Source: Oscillospiraceae bacterium
GTDB taxonomy: Bacteria; Bacillota; Clostridia; Oscillospirales; Oscillospiraceae
Length of the DNA: 5,843 nucleotides
Assembly: GCA_031272845.1 (NCBI GenBank)
Contig: JAISTA010000072.1
Location: forward strand, 1 to 5,843
Reading direction: 5' to 3'
Below the pieces are notes generated by a model, which was not told the origin of the DNA, did no database searches, and worked only from the letters and a program-made list of their open reading frames with translations. Below, piece after piece: positions 1 through 5,817 of this stretch. Each line of letters opens with the position of its first letter. Position 1 is the stretch's first letter. The translations under genes were made by a program, and so were the position numbers.

Positions 1-567
1 GGCAACGACAACGACTATGCCGACGAGATATACGACATTATCAGCAAAAAAGTGCCTGAGATCATGCAGCAGGAGGTTGACCCGTTAACCGGCAAAAAGC
101 CGATGCTCTTTATCGGCGCTGCTGCCGGACACGTCGGAATCGGCAAGTCTATCGGCGCAATGCCGAACGGACGCCTTGCCGGAACGCCGACGTGCGACGC
201 GGCCTGCTCCGTCTCGCCCGGCTGCGATGCTTCGGGTCCGACGGCGGCGATTAACTCCGCGACAAACGAGTGCTACGGCTATGAATACGCGGGCTACGCG
301 ATGAATATGAAGTTTTCTAAGGCGGTGCTCAACACGCCTGATAAAATCGAGAAGCTCGCGGCGCTTGTCAAGGCGTTTATGCTGCGCGGCGGATGGCACA
401 TTCAGTTTAACATCCACTCCCGCGCGGAGCTTATGGACGCGCAGGCGCACCCGGAGAACCACAAAAACCTGCTCGTGCGCGTCGGCGGGTACTCCGCGTA
501 CTTCATCGACCTGCCGCCCGGACTGCAAACGGAGATCGTGAACCGCACAATGCACGAGGCGCTGTAG
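1..567 (+). CDS. Glycyl radical enzyme, C-terminal part (5' end outside window)
   Basis: This is the last 188 codons of a glycyl radical enzyme (PFL/glycerol-dehydratase-like superfamily), open from base 1. The C-terminal glycyl radical motif reads LLVRVGGYSAYF. By alignment with the family pattern RVxGYS, the radical-bearing Gly is residue 163 of the fragment (GGG at 487-489), 25 residues before the end. GNDNDYADEI at the start and GWHIQFNI, DAQAHPEN and EIVNRT near the end also fit non-PFL members of the family. Such enzymes are usually about 780-850 residues, so roughly three quarters lies upstream. In the family, an activase installs the Gly radical, which drives anaerobic C-C, C-O, C-N or C-S bond cleavage through an active-site Cys; that Cys loop is outside the window. 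The segment at residues 64-76 is unusually Cys-rich (Cys 65, 69, 75). The substrate cannot be assigned. A strong terminator follows, and a likely activase lies convergently downstream. Confidence 0.95.
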   Translation, partial: GNDNDYADEIYDIISKKVPEIMQQEVDPLTGKKPMLFIGAAAGHVGIGKSIGAMPNGRLAGTPTCDAACSVSPGCDASGPTAAINSATNECYGYEYAGYAMNMKFSKAVLNTPDKIEKLAALVKAFMLRGGWHIQFNIHSRAELMDAQAHPENHKNLLVRVGGYSAYFIDLPPGLQTEIVNRTMHEAL

Positions 568-590
568 GGCTCTTGCCAAAGGCATACATT

Positions 591-626
591 AAAAGCCGGG
601 GGAAATTCAATTCCCCCGGCTTTTTT
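591..626. terminator. Bidirectional rho-independent terminator
   Basis: A perfect 10-bp stem (595-604 with 611-620, GCCGGGGGAA against its complement) encloses a 6-base loop. It is flanked by AAAA on the left and TTTTTT on the right, so it can work in both directions. It lies 23 bases after the stop of the glycyl radical enzyme and 23 bases beyond the stop of the convergent alkyltransferase-like gene, and so closes both transcription units. Confidence 0.92.
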
Positions 627-649
627 AGACATATAAAACGCTTGCAATT

Positions 650-967
650 TCACAGCAGCTCCGCCAAGGCCGCACGGTACTTTCCTAAATCCACCTTACC
701 GTCAGTTACCGCAACGCCCTCCGTCTCAAGCAGCGCGGCCTGCTCGCCGAGTCCGCCGAACGCGAAGCCCTCACACAGGCCGCCGAACCGGTTCACCACC
801 CTGTGGCACGGGATAACGCCCGGTTCGGGGTTTGAGTGCAGCGCCCAGCCGACCGTCCGCGCGGCACGCGGGAAGCCCGCCGCGCGGGCGACGTCGCCGT
901 AGGTCGCGACGCTGCCGCGCGGTATCCGCCGCACGATTGTGTAAAATTGCTCGAAAACACTTGCCAT
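650..967 (-). CDS. One-domain O6-alkylguanine-DNA alkyltransferase-like protein (MGMT/ATL family)
   Basis: This 105-residue protein matches the C-terminal DNA-binding and active-site domain of O6-alkylguanine-DNA alkyltransferases. VATYGDVARAAG (residues 20-31) forms the helix-turn-helix start. ARTVGWALHSNP (36-47) carries the Arg finger (R37) and the conserved Asn (N46). IPCHRVVNRFGG (52-63) carries the acceptor Cys (C54), and E81 in LLETEGV corresponds to the usual LL..E segment. The N-terminal domain of Ada/Ogt-type enzymes is absent, so the size matches alkyltransferase-like (ATL/YbaZ) proteins. Those typically have Trp in place of the Cys, whereas this one keeps PCHR and could in principle accept an alkyl group. 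The ATG start is supported by TCCT/AGGA at 975-978, seven bases upstream. It lies 32 bases downstream of the activase gene on the same strand with no terminator between, so the two are probably co-transcribed. Repair versus lesion-sensing function is undecided. Confidence 0.9.
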   Translation of the reverse strand: MASVFEQFYTIVRRIPRGSVATYGDVARAAGFPRAARTVGWALHSNPEPGVIPCHRVVNRFGGLCEGFAFGGLGEQAALLETEGVAVTDGKVDLGKYRAALAELL

Positions 968-999
968 TTTTTCATCCTATAACCGAAACATTTGTCGAA

Positions 1000-1902
1000 T
1001 TATTTGCTTACCGATACCTCAAGCCCCGCCTTGGCAAACACCTTTTCCGCCGCCGCAAGCTCCTCCGGCGTATTTTCACGCAAGCCCGCAAGGGGGTATG
1101 TCATGCCGACGGCAGCGTATTTGTTCTCACCGTAGCGGTGGTACGGCAGGAGCGAAACCGTGGCCGACGGCGCGTTTTCGCGGATGAGCCGCGCCATTTC
1201 GGCGAGCGTTTCGGGCGAATTATTGTGCTCCGGGATTAGCGGAACGCGTATCGTAACCGCCGCAGGGCTTGCCTCCGCAAGGCGCAGATTCGCGAGCACT
1301 GTGTCAAGCGGAACGCCCGTCAAGCGCAGGTGCGCCTCATGGTCGGAATGCTTCAGGTCAAAATACACGAGGTCGGCAAGCTCCAGAACCTTTGCCATCG
1401 CCTCTGTGGTGCCGAAGCCTGAGGTGTCCGCGCAGGTGTGCACGCCAGAAGCGCGGCATTTTTCGAAAATCCCGCGCACAAAGTCCGCCTGCGCCAGAAT
1501 TTCGCCGCCGGAGCATGTCACGCCGCCGCCTGAGGTCTCGTAATACACCAAATCCTTGCGGATTATTTTCCAAACCTCGTCAATCGTCTTGGTTTCGCCG
1601 GATATTTTCATTGCGTCCGCCTCGCAAGCCCGCGCGCACGCGCCGCAGACAACGCATTTTTCGCGGTTTACCGCAACGCCGCTTTCGGCGAGTGTCAGCG
1701 CGCCTTGAGGACACGCGCGAACGCAATCTCCGCACATTTTGCACGCGGTGTAGCGGTACAAAACCTGCGGCGCGGCGCTCTGGGACTCCGGGTTTGAGCA
1801 CCACGGGCAGGCGAGAGGACAGCCCTTGAGAAATACCGTAGTGCGGATTCCGGGGCCGTCGTCCGTCGAATACCGCTGAATGTTGAAAATAACTCCCTGC
1901 AA
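1000..1902 (-). CDS. Glycyl-radical enzyme activase (radical SAM, with two extra 4Fe-4S clusters)
   Basis: This 300-residue radical SAM protein generates the Gly radical on a partner enzyme by reductive cleavage of S-adenosylmethionine. The radical SAM motif CPLACPWC gives Cys 28, 32 and 35. A ferredoxin-like insert follows with CKMCGDCVRAC (C54, 57, 60, 64) and CVVCGACARAC (C83, 86, 89, 93), enough for two more [4Fe-4S] clusters. The SAM-binding GGE lies at 132-134 in VTCSGGE, followed by the FDLKHSD motif (181-187), IRVPLIPEHNNS (218-229) and LLPYHRYGENKY (251-262). The dicluster insert is absent from PFL activase itself and typical of activases for other glycyl radical enzymes such as those for choline, hydroxyproline or arylacetate substrates. 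The start is TTG at 1900-1902: AGGAG sits 7 bases upstream, the family N-terminus FNIQRYSTDDGPGIRTT follows at once, and the next in-frame ATG is inside the cluster domain. It is probably the partner of the convergent enzyme ending at 567. Confidence 0.96.
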   Translation of the reverse strand: MQGVIFNIQRYSTDDGPGIRTTVFLKGCPLACPWCSNPESQSAAPQVLYRYTACKMCGDCVRACPQGALTLAESGVAVNREKCVVCGACARACEADAMKISGETKTIDEVWKIIRKDLVYYETSGGGVTCSGGEILAQADFVRGIFEKCRASGVHTCADTSGFGTTEAMAKVLELADLVYFDLKHSDHEAHLRLTGVPLDTVLANLRLAEASPAAVTIRVPLIPEHNNSPETLAEMARLIRENAPSATVSLLPYHRYGENKYAAVGMTYPLAGLRENTPEELAAAEKVFAKAGLEVSVSK

Positions 1903-1909
1903 GGCTCCG

Positions 1910-1914
1910 CTCCT
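1910..1914 (-). promoter_or_regulatory. Ribosome binding site deciding the TTG start of the activase
   Basis: AGGAG on the - strand (CTCCT on +) lies 7 bases before the TTG codon. This supports the non-ATG start, since no in-frame ATG occurs until after the radical SAM cysteines. Confidence 0.8.
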
Positions 1915-1921
1915 GTTGATT

Positions 1922-1963
1922 GGCTTATATAGCCATTTTACGCGGTGCGGGAGGATTTGTCAA
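1922..1963 (-). promoter_or_regulatory. Promoter of the activase-alkyltransferase unit
   Basis: On the - strand a perfect -35 TTGACA (1958-1963) is followed by a 17-base spacer and -10 TAAAAT (1935-1940). The start codon is 32 bases beyond the -10 box. A short imperfect inverted repeat, GGCT-TATAT-AGCC (1922-1934), sits just after the -10, about where transcription would start; it could be a small operator or chance. The promoter lies after the terminator of the upstream SLH-protein gene, so this unit is independently expressed. Confidence 0.8.
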
Positions 1964-1976
1964 GCGGCGGGGAGAC

Positions 1977-2008
1977 AAAAAACCGAGGGACTTCCGTCCC
2001 CCGGTTTT
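1977..2008 (-). terminator. Rho-independent terminator of the SLH-protein gene
   Basis: Read on the - strand, AAAACCG and TCGGTTTT-type arms with an inner GGGA/TCCC pairing form a stem of about 11 pairs with one A-C mismatch and a 6-base loop (1991-1996), ending in a U6 run (complement of 1977-1982). It begins 30 bases after the stop codon of the SLH-protein gene and separates it from the activase promoter. Confidence 0.85.
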
Positions 2009-2037
2009 CGTTCTGGTCTATATTCCCGTTACCGGCG

Positions 2038-3969
2038 CTATGCTTCAAGCCGCGCGAACTGGTAGATCATTGCCGCTACCTCTGCGCGCGTCGCCTCGCC
2101 TGTGGGCTTAAAGGTGCCGTCTTCATAGCCGCTTATTACCTTTGCTCTGAAGATTTTCTCGACAGCCGCTTTTGCGTAGTCCGCAATCGAGGCCTGATCC
2201 GAGAACGGCTTGTACGGCCGCAGCTCCGGCAGCGTTATTTCATTCTGTGCCGCGTAGTTTGCTAAAACCACCACAAAATCCTGCCTTGTAATCGGCGCGT
2301 CGGGTGCAAATTTGTTGTCGCCCACACCGCTGACAATGCGGTTTTCCTGTGCCCACGCAACAGCCTTTGCGTACCACGCATCAGCCGGAACGTCAGAGAA
2401 GCTCGACAGCCCGTCCGGCGCCGGATTTCCCATATAGCTCCACAGCACCGACACAAGCATCGCGCGCGTCATTTTCGTGTCCGGCGCAAAGGTTTTGTCG
2501 TCCATTCCGGCGAACAGACGGTGCTCGTAGATGTACTTTACCGCTGTGTAATACCATTGTTTCTCCGCCACGTCGCCAAAGGGATTCCAGCCCGGACGCA
2601 CGACATAGGGTTCCTCGCCGTCCGCGACATCAACAAGAATCGCGAAAGTAATATTGTCATCAGCAAGATAAACCCACTGCCGCCCGAGGTGAATCGGGAT
2701 TTGTGTGCCGGCACCGGGGTTTTCAATATTTGTAAAACTCGCTCCGTCTAAACTGACGCTATTCAGGCTCGGGAGCGCTCGTATTTCGTCAACACCGAAT
2801 AAGCCGCTGCCAGCCGGTGTTAAAGGAGCGCTGTCCAGAGGCTGGTTATTAATATCGTCCACGTAATAGTCGCCGTAGTACAGCTTTAAGGTGCCGCTGT
2901 CCAAGCACTCGGGAATATTCGTCAGCGTCAGCATTCCATTTCCGAGATACGGTACGCTGTAGTACAGCAGGGTGTCGTCCTGAGGCAACATAATAGGCAT
3001 CAGTGCCTGCAAAACATCGCCAAGGCTCTCGAGCGAATCGCCCAAGGTGAAGCTTGCAAAATCATAGCCTGAAAGGCCGTCAGCCAAAAGTGCCAAAAAC
3101 ACCGCAAGAATCTGATTCGTGGTGCAGTCCGCGGCAAAATCCTCAAAGACGAAGTTTGCGCCATTGTCCATGGCAAGTATTTGGGCTACCAACATAGCAT
3201 TAATAACCGAGCGAACAGTGCTGTCTGCCGTAAAAGTCGGAGTTCCGTACATCTCAGGCGCTTGTGCAAGAGCTTCGTTAAGAACTTCGAAAAGCTCGCC
3301 GATCTTGTCGTCAATTGCCAGCGATGTGCTAAACACCGCATTAAAGTTCTCTAATTGCTGGAAGACCATCATCTCCTCAAAAATAGCCGCGTACACGGGA
3401 GCGTTATCGCCGTAGGCGCCGCGATCAAACGAGGGGAGCGTAACAGGCGTTATGCTGATATCTGCGGTCAGCGGTGATCCGTTGTCGCGTAAATATCCAT
3501 CGTCATCGACATACAGCCAGTAATCTCCGGCTGACAGCACCCGAACGGTGTCCGGGCTAATGTAGGTGCTGAAAGTGTAATAATCCGAAAAAGCGCTTGT
3601 GTTCAGAGTTCCGAAAGCTTCATCGCCGTATTGGAAAAAAAGCGCCGTAGTTTCTGTAAGCGTAAACTTGAAGCCTAGCATTTGCCACTGCCCATCCACC
3701 AATAAAGTGTTTTCAGGGGCAAAGGTTACGGTTGCGGAAAACGGAAGGGAAATGTCCGTCACCGGAATTGCAAGCGTGTAGCCGAGCGGCGCCTTTGATG
3801 CAATGTCGAGGCGATCCTCTGCGGTTTTCCTGTTATTGGCAGGGGGGGGCGTATTTTCCTCCTGCGCGGCAAGTCCCGTAGCCGCCAAAGAGGCTGCGAG
3901 AGACAGCGTCATCGCGGCGGATAATAAAACCGCGATAATGCGGCTTCGCCGGGCATGTTGTTTTTTCAT
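2038..3969 (-). CDS. Exported protein with three C-terminal SLH domains (S-layer/cell-wall-anchored)
   Basis: This 643-residue protein begins with a signal peptide: basic MKKQHARRSR, a hydrophobic core to about residue 33 and probable cleavage near Ala 34-35, before QEENTPPPANN. Residues about 60-180 are rich in aromatic and beta-prone residues (for example GDYWLYVDDDGY at 148-159), suggesting a beta-sandwich. Residues about 185-330 look helical. I recognise no family in either part. The C-terminus holds three SLH repeats: about 464-510 (FGDVAEKQWYYTAVKYIYE, then FAPDTKMTRA), 523-572 (FSDVPADAWYAKAVAWA, then FAPDAPITRQ) and 588-640 (FSDQASIADYAKAAVEKI, then FKPTGEATRAE). SLH domains bind pyruvylated secondary cell-wall polymers, so the protein should sit on the outer face of the wall. 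ATG is preceded by AGGAG at a 7-base distance. A C8 run encodes Pro 41-43. The gene has its own strong promoter and terminator. The function of the N-terminal 460 residues is unknown. Confidence 0.93.
   Translation of the reverse strand: MKKQHARRSRIIAVLLSAAMTLSLAASLAATGLAAQEENTPPPANNRKTAEDRLDIASKAPLGYTLAIPVTDISLPFSATVTFAPENTLLVDGQWQMLGFKFTLTETTALFFQYGDEAFGTLNTSAFSDYYTFSTYISPDTVRVLSAGDYWLYVDDDGYLRDNGSPLTADISITPVTLPSFDRGAYGDNAPVYAAIFEEMMVFQQLENFNAVFSTSLAIDDKIGELFEVLNEALAQAPEMYGTPTFTADSTVRSVINAMLVAQILAMDNGANFVFEDFAADCTTNQILAVFLALLADGLSGYDFASFTLGDSLESLGDVLQALMPIMLPQDDTLLYYSVPYLGNGMLTLTNIPECLDSGTLKLYYGDYYVDDINNQPLDSAPLTPAGSGLFGVDEIRALPSLNSVSLDGASFTNIENPGAGTQIPIHLGRQWVYLADDNITFAILVDVADGEEPYVVRPGWNPFGDVAEKQWYYTAVKYIYEHRLFAGMDDKTFAPDTKMTRAMLVSVLWSYMGNPAPDGLSSFSDVPADAWYAKAVAWAQENRIVSGVGDNKFAPDAPITRQDFVVVLANYAAQNEITLPELRPYKPFSDQASIADYAKAAVEKIFRAKVISGYEDGTFKPTGEATRAEVAAMIYQFARLEA
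3842..3849 (-). repeat. C8 homopolymer tract inside the SLH-protein gene
   Basis: Eight consecutive C on the coding strand (G8 on +) encode most of the Pro-Pro-Pro at residues 41-43, immediately after the predicted signal peptide cleavage site. Homopolymers of this length can gain or lose a base by slippage, which would frameshift the mature protein at its start. The tract is seen directly; its use as a switch is only a possibility. Confidence 0.7.
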
Positions 3970-4006
3970 ATGTAATCTCCTGTAAGGTTAATTTTTATTG
4001 TTGAGC

Positions 4007-4036
4007 ATTATATCATAGTTTTGGCAGACATGTCAA
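4007..4036 (-). promoter_or_regulatory. Near-consensus promoter of the SLH-protein gene
   Basis: On the - strand TTGACA (4031-4036), an 18-base spacer and TATAAT (4007-4012) match both sigma-70/sigma-A boxes perfectly, and TGA just before the -10 gives an extended -10 element. The start codon is 37 bases after the -10. AGGAG (3977-3981) is the ribosome binding site. This suggests strong constitutive expression, as expected for an abundant surface protein. Confidence 0.88.
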
Positions 4037-4079
4037 GCTGTGATAGCGGGAACGGAAATTCGCCGTCCGCCCGCTGCGC

Positions 4080-5060
4080 CTATATTTTCGGCGAATCGCA
4101 GGACAGGGGCGCGGCTCCTGCCGGTAGTGCACCGTCGCCCAAAGCCGCCGCGTCTGCCGTCTGCTCCAACACCGCGCCCTTTGACCTCACCGCAACGACA
4201 ATCGCGGCCGCCGAGACTGCCAGCATCGCGAAAAACAGCGCGGTTTCCGCGCCCGCAGGCAAATTGAGTTCGGCTAAAACCACCGATATCAGATTGTTTG
4301 CGGCGTGGCCCGCTATCGGAACCCAAATGCTGCGGTACTTCAGATACAGCAGCGCAAGCGCCGCTCCGAGAACCGCCGCGTTGATTCCCTGCACAAAATT
4401 CAGGTGCACAATGCCGAACGCGGCCGCAGAAATTAATACAACCGCCCATTTCGGCAGCCAGTACACCGCGCGGTTGACCAGCAGGCCGCGAAAGCAAATT
4501 TCCTCGACAACCGGCGCAAGCAGCACAACCGAGACAAAGCGCACCCAAAACGGCATTGACAGCAGCTGCGTCTCAACCGCCTGAAACGCGGAGTCAATGT
4601 CCGCAATGCGGCTGAGCGCGAGCAGCAAGCCCATAATACTGCCGACACCCAGCACAGCCAGCGCCGACATGCCCGCGCCGAGACCTGTCGCGCCCGGTTT
4701 TATGCGCGGCATACGCTTGCGCGTTGCAAGCCACAGCGGAAGCAGAACAGCAGCCGTCGCCGCCTGCGTGAATAGTATTGTGAAGGATATAATTTCGGAT
4801 ATATGCGATTTTATCAGCTCATACATTTCGATGAAGTTTGTCACTGAAGCGTCTTGAGCAACGGAGGTTATTCTAATAAAGAATCCGGCAAGAAAGAGTG
4901 CAAGCATACCCGCAGCAACCTGCATACCGAGAAAAATCAGCGCAGGGTATACAAGCCGCCAGATACGCCTCGCAAGGCCGTAGCGCGGATATGTGTAAGG
5001 CTCGCGGTAAGGCGCGGGCTCCTCATAGTCAAACGGGGTTGCGGGATAAATGTCGTTCAT
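4080..5060 (-). CDS. CPBP family intramembrane metalloprotease (CAAX protease-like)
   Basis: This is a 326-residue polytopic membrane protein. A Tyr/Pro-rich N-terminus of about 30 residues (cytoplasmic by inference) precedes hydrophobic segments at about 38-62, 88-111, 126-149, 172-186, 203-221, 225-240 and 272-292. The three CPBP (Abi) signatures are present in order: EEICFR (E186, E187, R191), FGIVH (F215, H219) and HAANN (H252, N256). In the family, the Glu pair and the two His form the metal or catalytic site within the membrane, so the protein looks active. Prokaryotic relatives include prenyl-protein proteases and bacteriocin self-immunity or maturation factors, but most have no known substrate. 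The ATG is preceded by AAAGGAG six bases upstream. It has its own promoter. No terminator is visible in the 111 bases before the SLH-protein gene, so read-through into that gene is possible. A role in processing surface proteins would be inference from position only. Confidence 0.93.
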   Translation of the reverse strand: MNDIYPATPFDYEEPAPYREPYTYPRYGLARRIWRLVYPALIFLGMQVAAGMLALFLAGFFIRITSVAQDASVTNFIEMYELIKSHISEIISFTILFTQAATAAVLLPLWLATRKRMPRIKPGATGLGAGMSALAVLGVGSIMGLLLALSRIADIDSAFQAVETQLLSMPFWVRFVSVVLLAPVVEEICFRGLLVNRAVYWLPKWAVVLISAAAFGIVHLNFVQGINAAVLGAALALLYLKYRSIWVPIAGHAANNLISVVLAELNLPAGAETALFFAMLAVSAAAIVVAVRSKGAVLEQTADAAALGDGALPAGAAPLSCDSPKI

Positions 5061-5098
5061 GGCGGTCTCCTTTTGGTGCGCGGCAATGTTTTATGTCG

Positions 5099-5127
5099 AA
5101 TATAGCACAAAAATTGACAAAATGCAA
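5099..5127 (-). promoter_or_regulatory. Extended -10 promoter of the CPBP protease gene
   Basis: On the - strand, TATATT (5099-5104) is preceded by TGC, which gives an extended -10 (TGnTATATT). A weak -35, TTGCAT (5122-5127), lies 17 bases upstream. The start codon is 38 bases past the -10. The region between contains no other gene. Confidence 0.65.
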
Positions 5128-5200
5128 GAGCGGAGCGGGGAAAAAAGGGCGCAAACAGGAGTGGAGTTCCTTTATACAAGATATGCGCGTTGCGGCGGCC

Positions 5201-5230
5201 GAGCCCGGCTTGACAGCGCCGGCTTTTTTT
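5201..5230 (+). other. Terminator-like hairpin with T run inside a promoter
   Basis: AGCCCGGC (5202-5209) can pair with GCCGGCT (5218-5224) with one bulged C, leaving an 8-base loop, and is followed directly by T7. This has the form of a weak intrinsic terminator. It overlaps the -35 box and spacer of the promoter for the downstream gene, so it could stop transcription entering from the left, or be chance. No + strand gene lies upstream that needs it. Confidence 0.45.
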
Positions 5231-5237
5231 GTATACT
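5210..5237 (+). promoter_or_regulatory. Promoter of the 117-residue terminase-like gene
   Basis: TTGACA (5210-5215), a 16-base spacer and TATACT (5232-5237) form a strong sigma-A type promoter. The ATG at 5278 is 40 bases after the -10. It supports a start at 5278 rather than further upstream, where the open frame runs antisense to the protease gene's promoter. Confidence 0.78.
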
Positions 5238-5277
5238 GCGCGGTGTGGCACAACCACGAAAACTGGCTGGAGATATT

Positions 5278-5631
5278 ATGAAAATTACTGAATTTAGACA
5301 AGCAATAGACGAATATTTTACTGAGTGTGAGGAAAAATCCCTGTTTCCGGATGAGGCGGGTCTGCTCCTCCGGCTCGGCATAACAAAGGACGAGTGCGAG
5401 ACACTGCTAAGCTCGGCAAAGCGCGGTCAGCGGTCATTTGCAAACGCGCTCAAGAACGCGCGGCTGCGGCGGGAAAGCCTGATTTCAAGGGACATTTACG
5501 CATCCGGCAAGACGACGACCGGCAAGGTTTTTTTGCTCAAGCAGCCGGCAAACGGCGCGGCGGACACGCGGCGAGAGGACGGTCAGGAGTTCATAATCAG
5601 GATAGAGGGAGACGCGGATTTTGCGGATTAG
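5278..5631 (+). CDS. Small protein resembling phage terminase small subunit (gp3-like DNA-packaging family)
   Basis: This protein has 117 residues. The N-terminal part (FRQAIDEYFTECEEK, residues 5-20) is followed by an apparent helix-turn-helix (DEAGLLLRLGITKDECETLL, 25-44). A basic helix (FANALKNARLRRESLISRD, 54-72), then KTTTGKVFLLKQP (78-90) and an acidic tail complete it. This order (a helix with EYF..C..K, an LGI/LGF-type HTH, a basic K-x-ARLR helix, then a G-x-x-FLLK segment) resembles small terminase subunits of the gp3-like DNA-packaging family, which recognise phage DNA for packaging. I recognise it from memory of the family layout, not from a search. No large terminase, portal or other phage gene is present, so it would be an orphan, perhaps reused as a DNA-binding protein. 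The start is ATG at 5278 with GGAG at 5269-5272 and a strong promoter before it. It is a single-gene unit closed by the terminator at 5668-5712, and divergent from the protease gene. Confidence 0.72.
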   Translation: MKITEFRQAIDEYFTECEEKSLFPDEAGLLLRLGITKDECETLLSSAKRGQRSFANALKNARLRRESLISRDIYASGKTTTGKVFLLKQPANGAADTRREDGQEFIIRIEGDADFAD

Positions 5632-5667
5632 CCTGTGGGTCGCCGCGCGGGCTTCTGAGCAGTGTGT

Positions 5668-5712
5668 CAAGCCCCCGCCGGGGAGAGCCCCGGCGGGGGC
5701 TTGGTGTTTTTT
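5668..5712 (+). terminator. Strong rho-independent terminator
   Basis: A perfect 16-bp GC-rich stem (5668-5683 with 5688-5703) with an AGAG tetraloop is followed by GTG and T6. It lies 36 bases after the stop of the 117-residue protein and ends its transcript. Confidence 0.93.
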
Positions 5713-5734
5713 GTGGGGGATATTATTATGGGGG

Positions 5735-5748
5735 CTACTTTTGAGTAG
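5735..5748. other. Small hairpin next to the terminal inverted repeat
   Basis: CTACT-TTTG-AGTAG is a perfect 5-bp stem with a 4-base loop, directly abutting the left arm of the larger inverted repeat. By itself it is too weak to call functional. Confidence 0.4.
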
Positions 5749-5817
5749 TTGCTTTAGGTTTGCGGCGGTGTTGGTGTTCTTTAATACGCACAACTCACGG
5801 CGGGAACCCAAAGCAAC
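5748..5817. repeat. Imperfect inverted repeat centred on TTAA near the window end
   Basis: GTTGCTTTAGGTT (5748-5760) is the inverted partner of AACCCAAAGCAAC (5805-5817), with 12 of 13 positions matching. The symmetry extends weakly inward (about 22 of 35 positions by eye) to a TTAA at 5781-5784, giving a 70-base element. It is followed by a GC-rich end (repeated CCGCC/CCCGC). No transposase is visible. It may be a dispersed intergenic repeat or MITE-like element, or a structured RNA. I cannot tell without finding other copies. Confidence 0.45.

Noticed and set aside
85..585. Open frame of 166 codons on the - strand opposite the glycyl radical enzyme
   Set aside because: It is Arg-rich and antisense to a conserved enzyme, crosses its stop codon and lacks a plausible start signal.
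1269..1829. Open frame of 186 codons on the + strand opposite the activase
   Set aside because: It is Arg/Pro/Ser-rich and antisense to a clear radical SAM gene, with no promoter or family motif.
1922..1934. GGCT-TATAT-AGCC as a regulator operator
   Set aside because: It has only 4 base pairs per arm and no known operator is recognised, so it is noted with the promoter but not called as a separate site.
4021..4584. Long open frame (187 codons) on the + strand opposite the CPBP protease gene
   Set aside because: It is a GC-driven shadow with Ala/Ser/Thr-rich low-complexity composition, antisense to a gene with clear catalytic motifs.
5114..5119. TTGACA on the + strand as a second promoter for the terminase-like gene
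   Set aside because: No -10-like box follows at 16-18 bases (the sequence there is GC/A-rich), and a better promoter lies nearer the gene.
5050..5277. In-frame upstream extension of the terminase-like gene back to 5050
   Set aside because: It would place the start inside the protease gene on the other strand and upstream of the promoter at 5210-5237. The ATG at 5278 has a GGAG and begins the recognisable protein.
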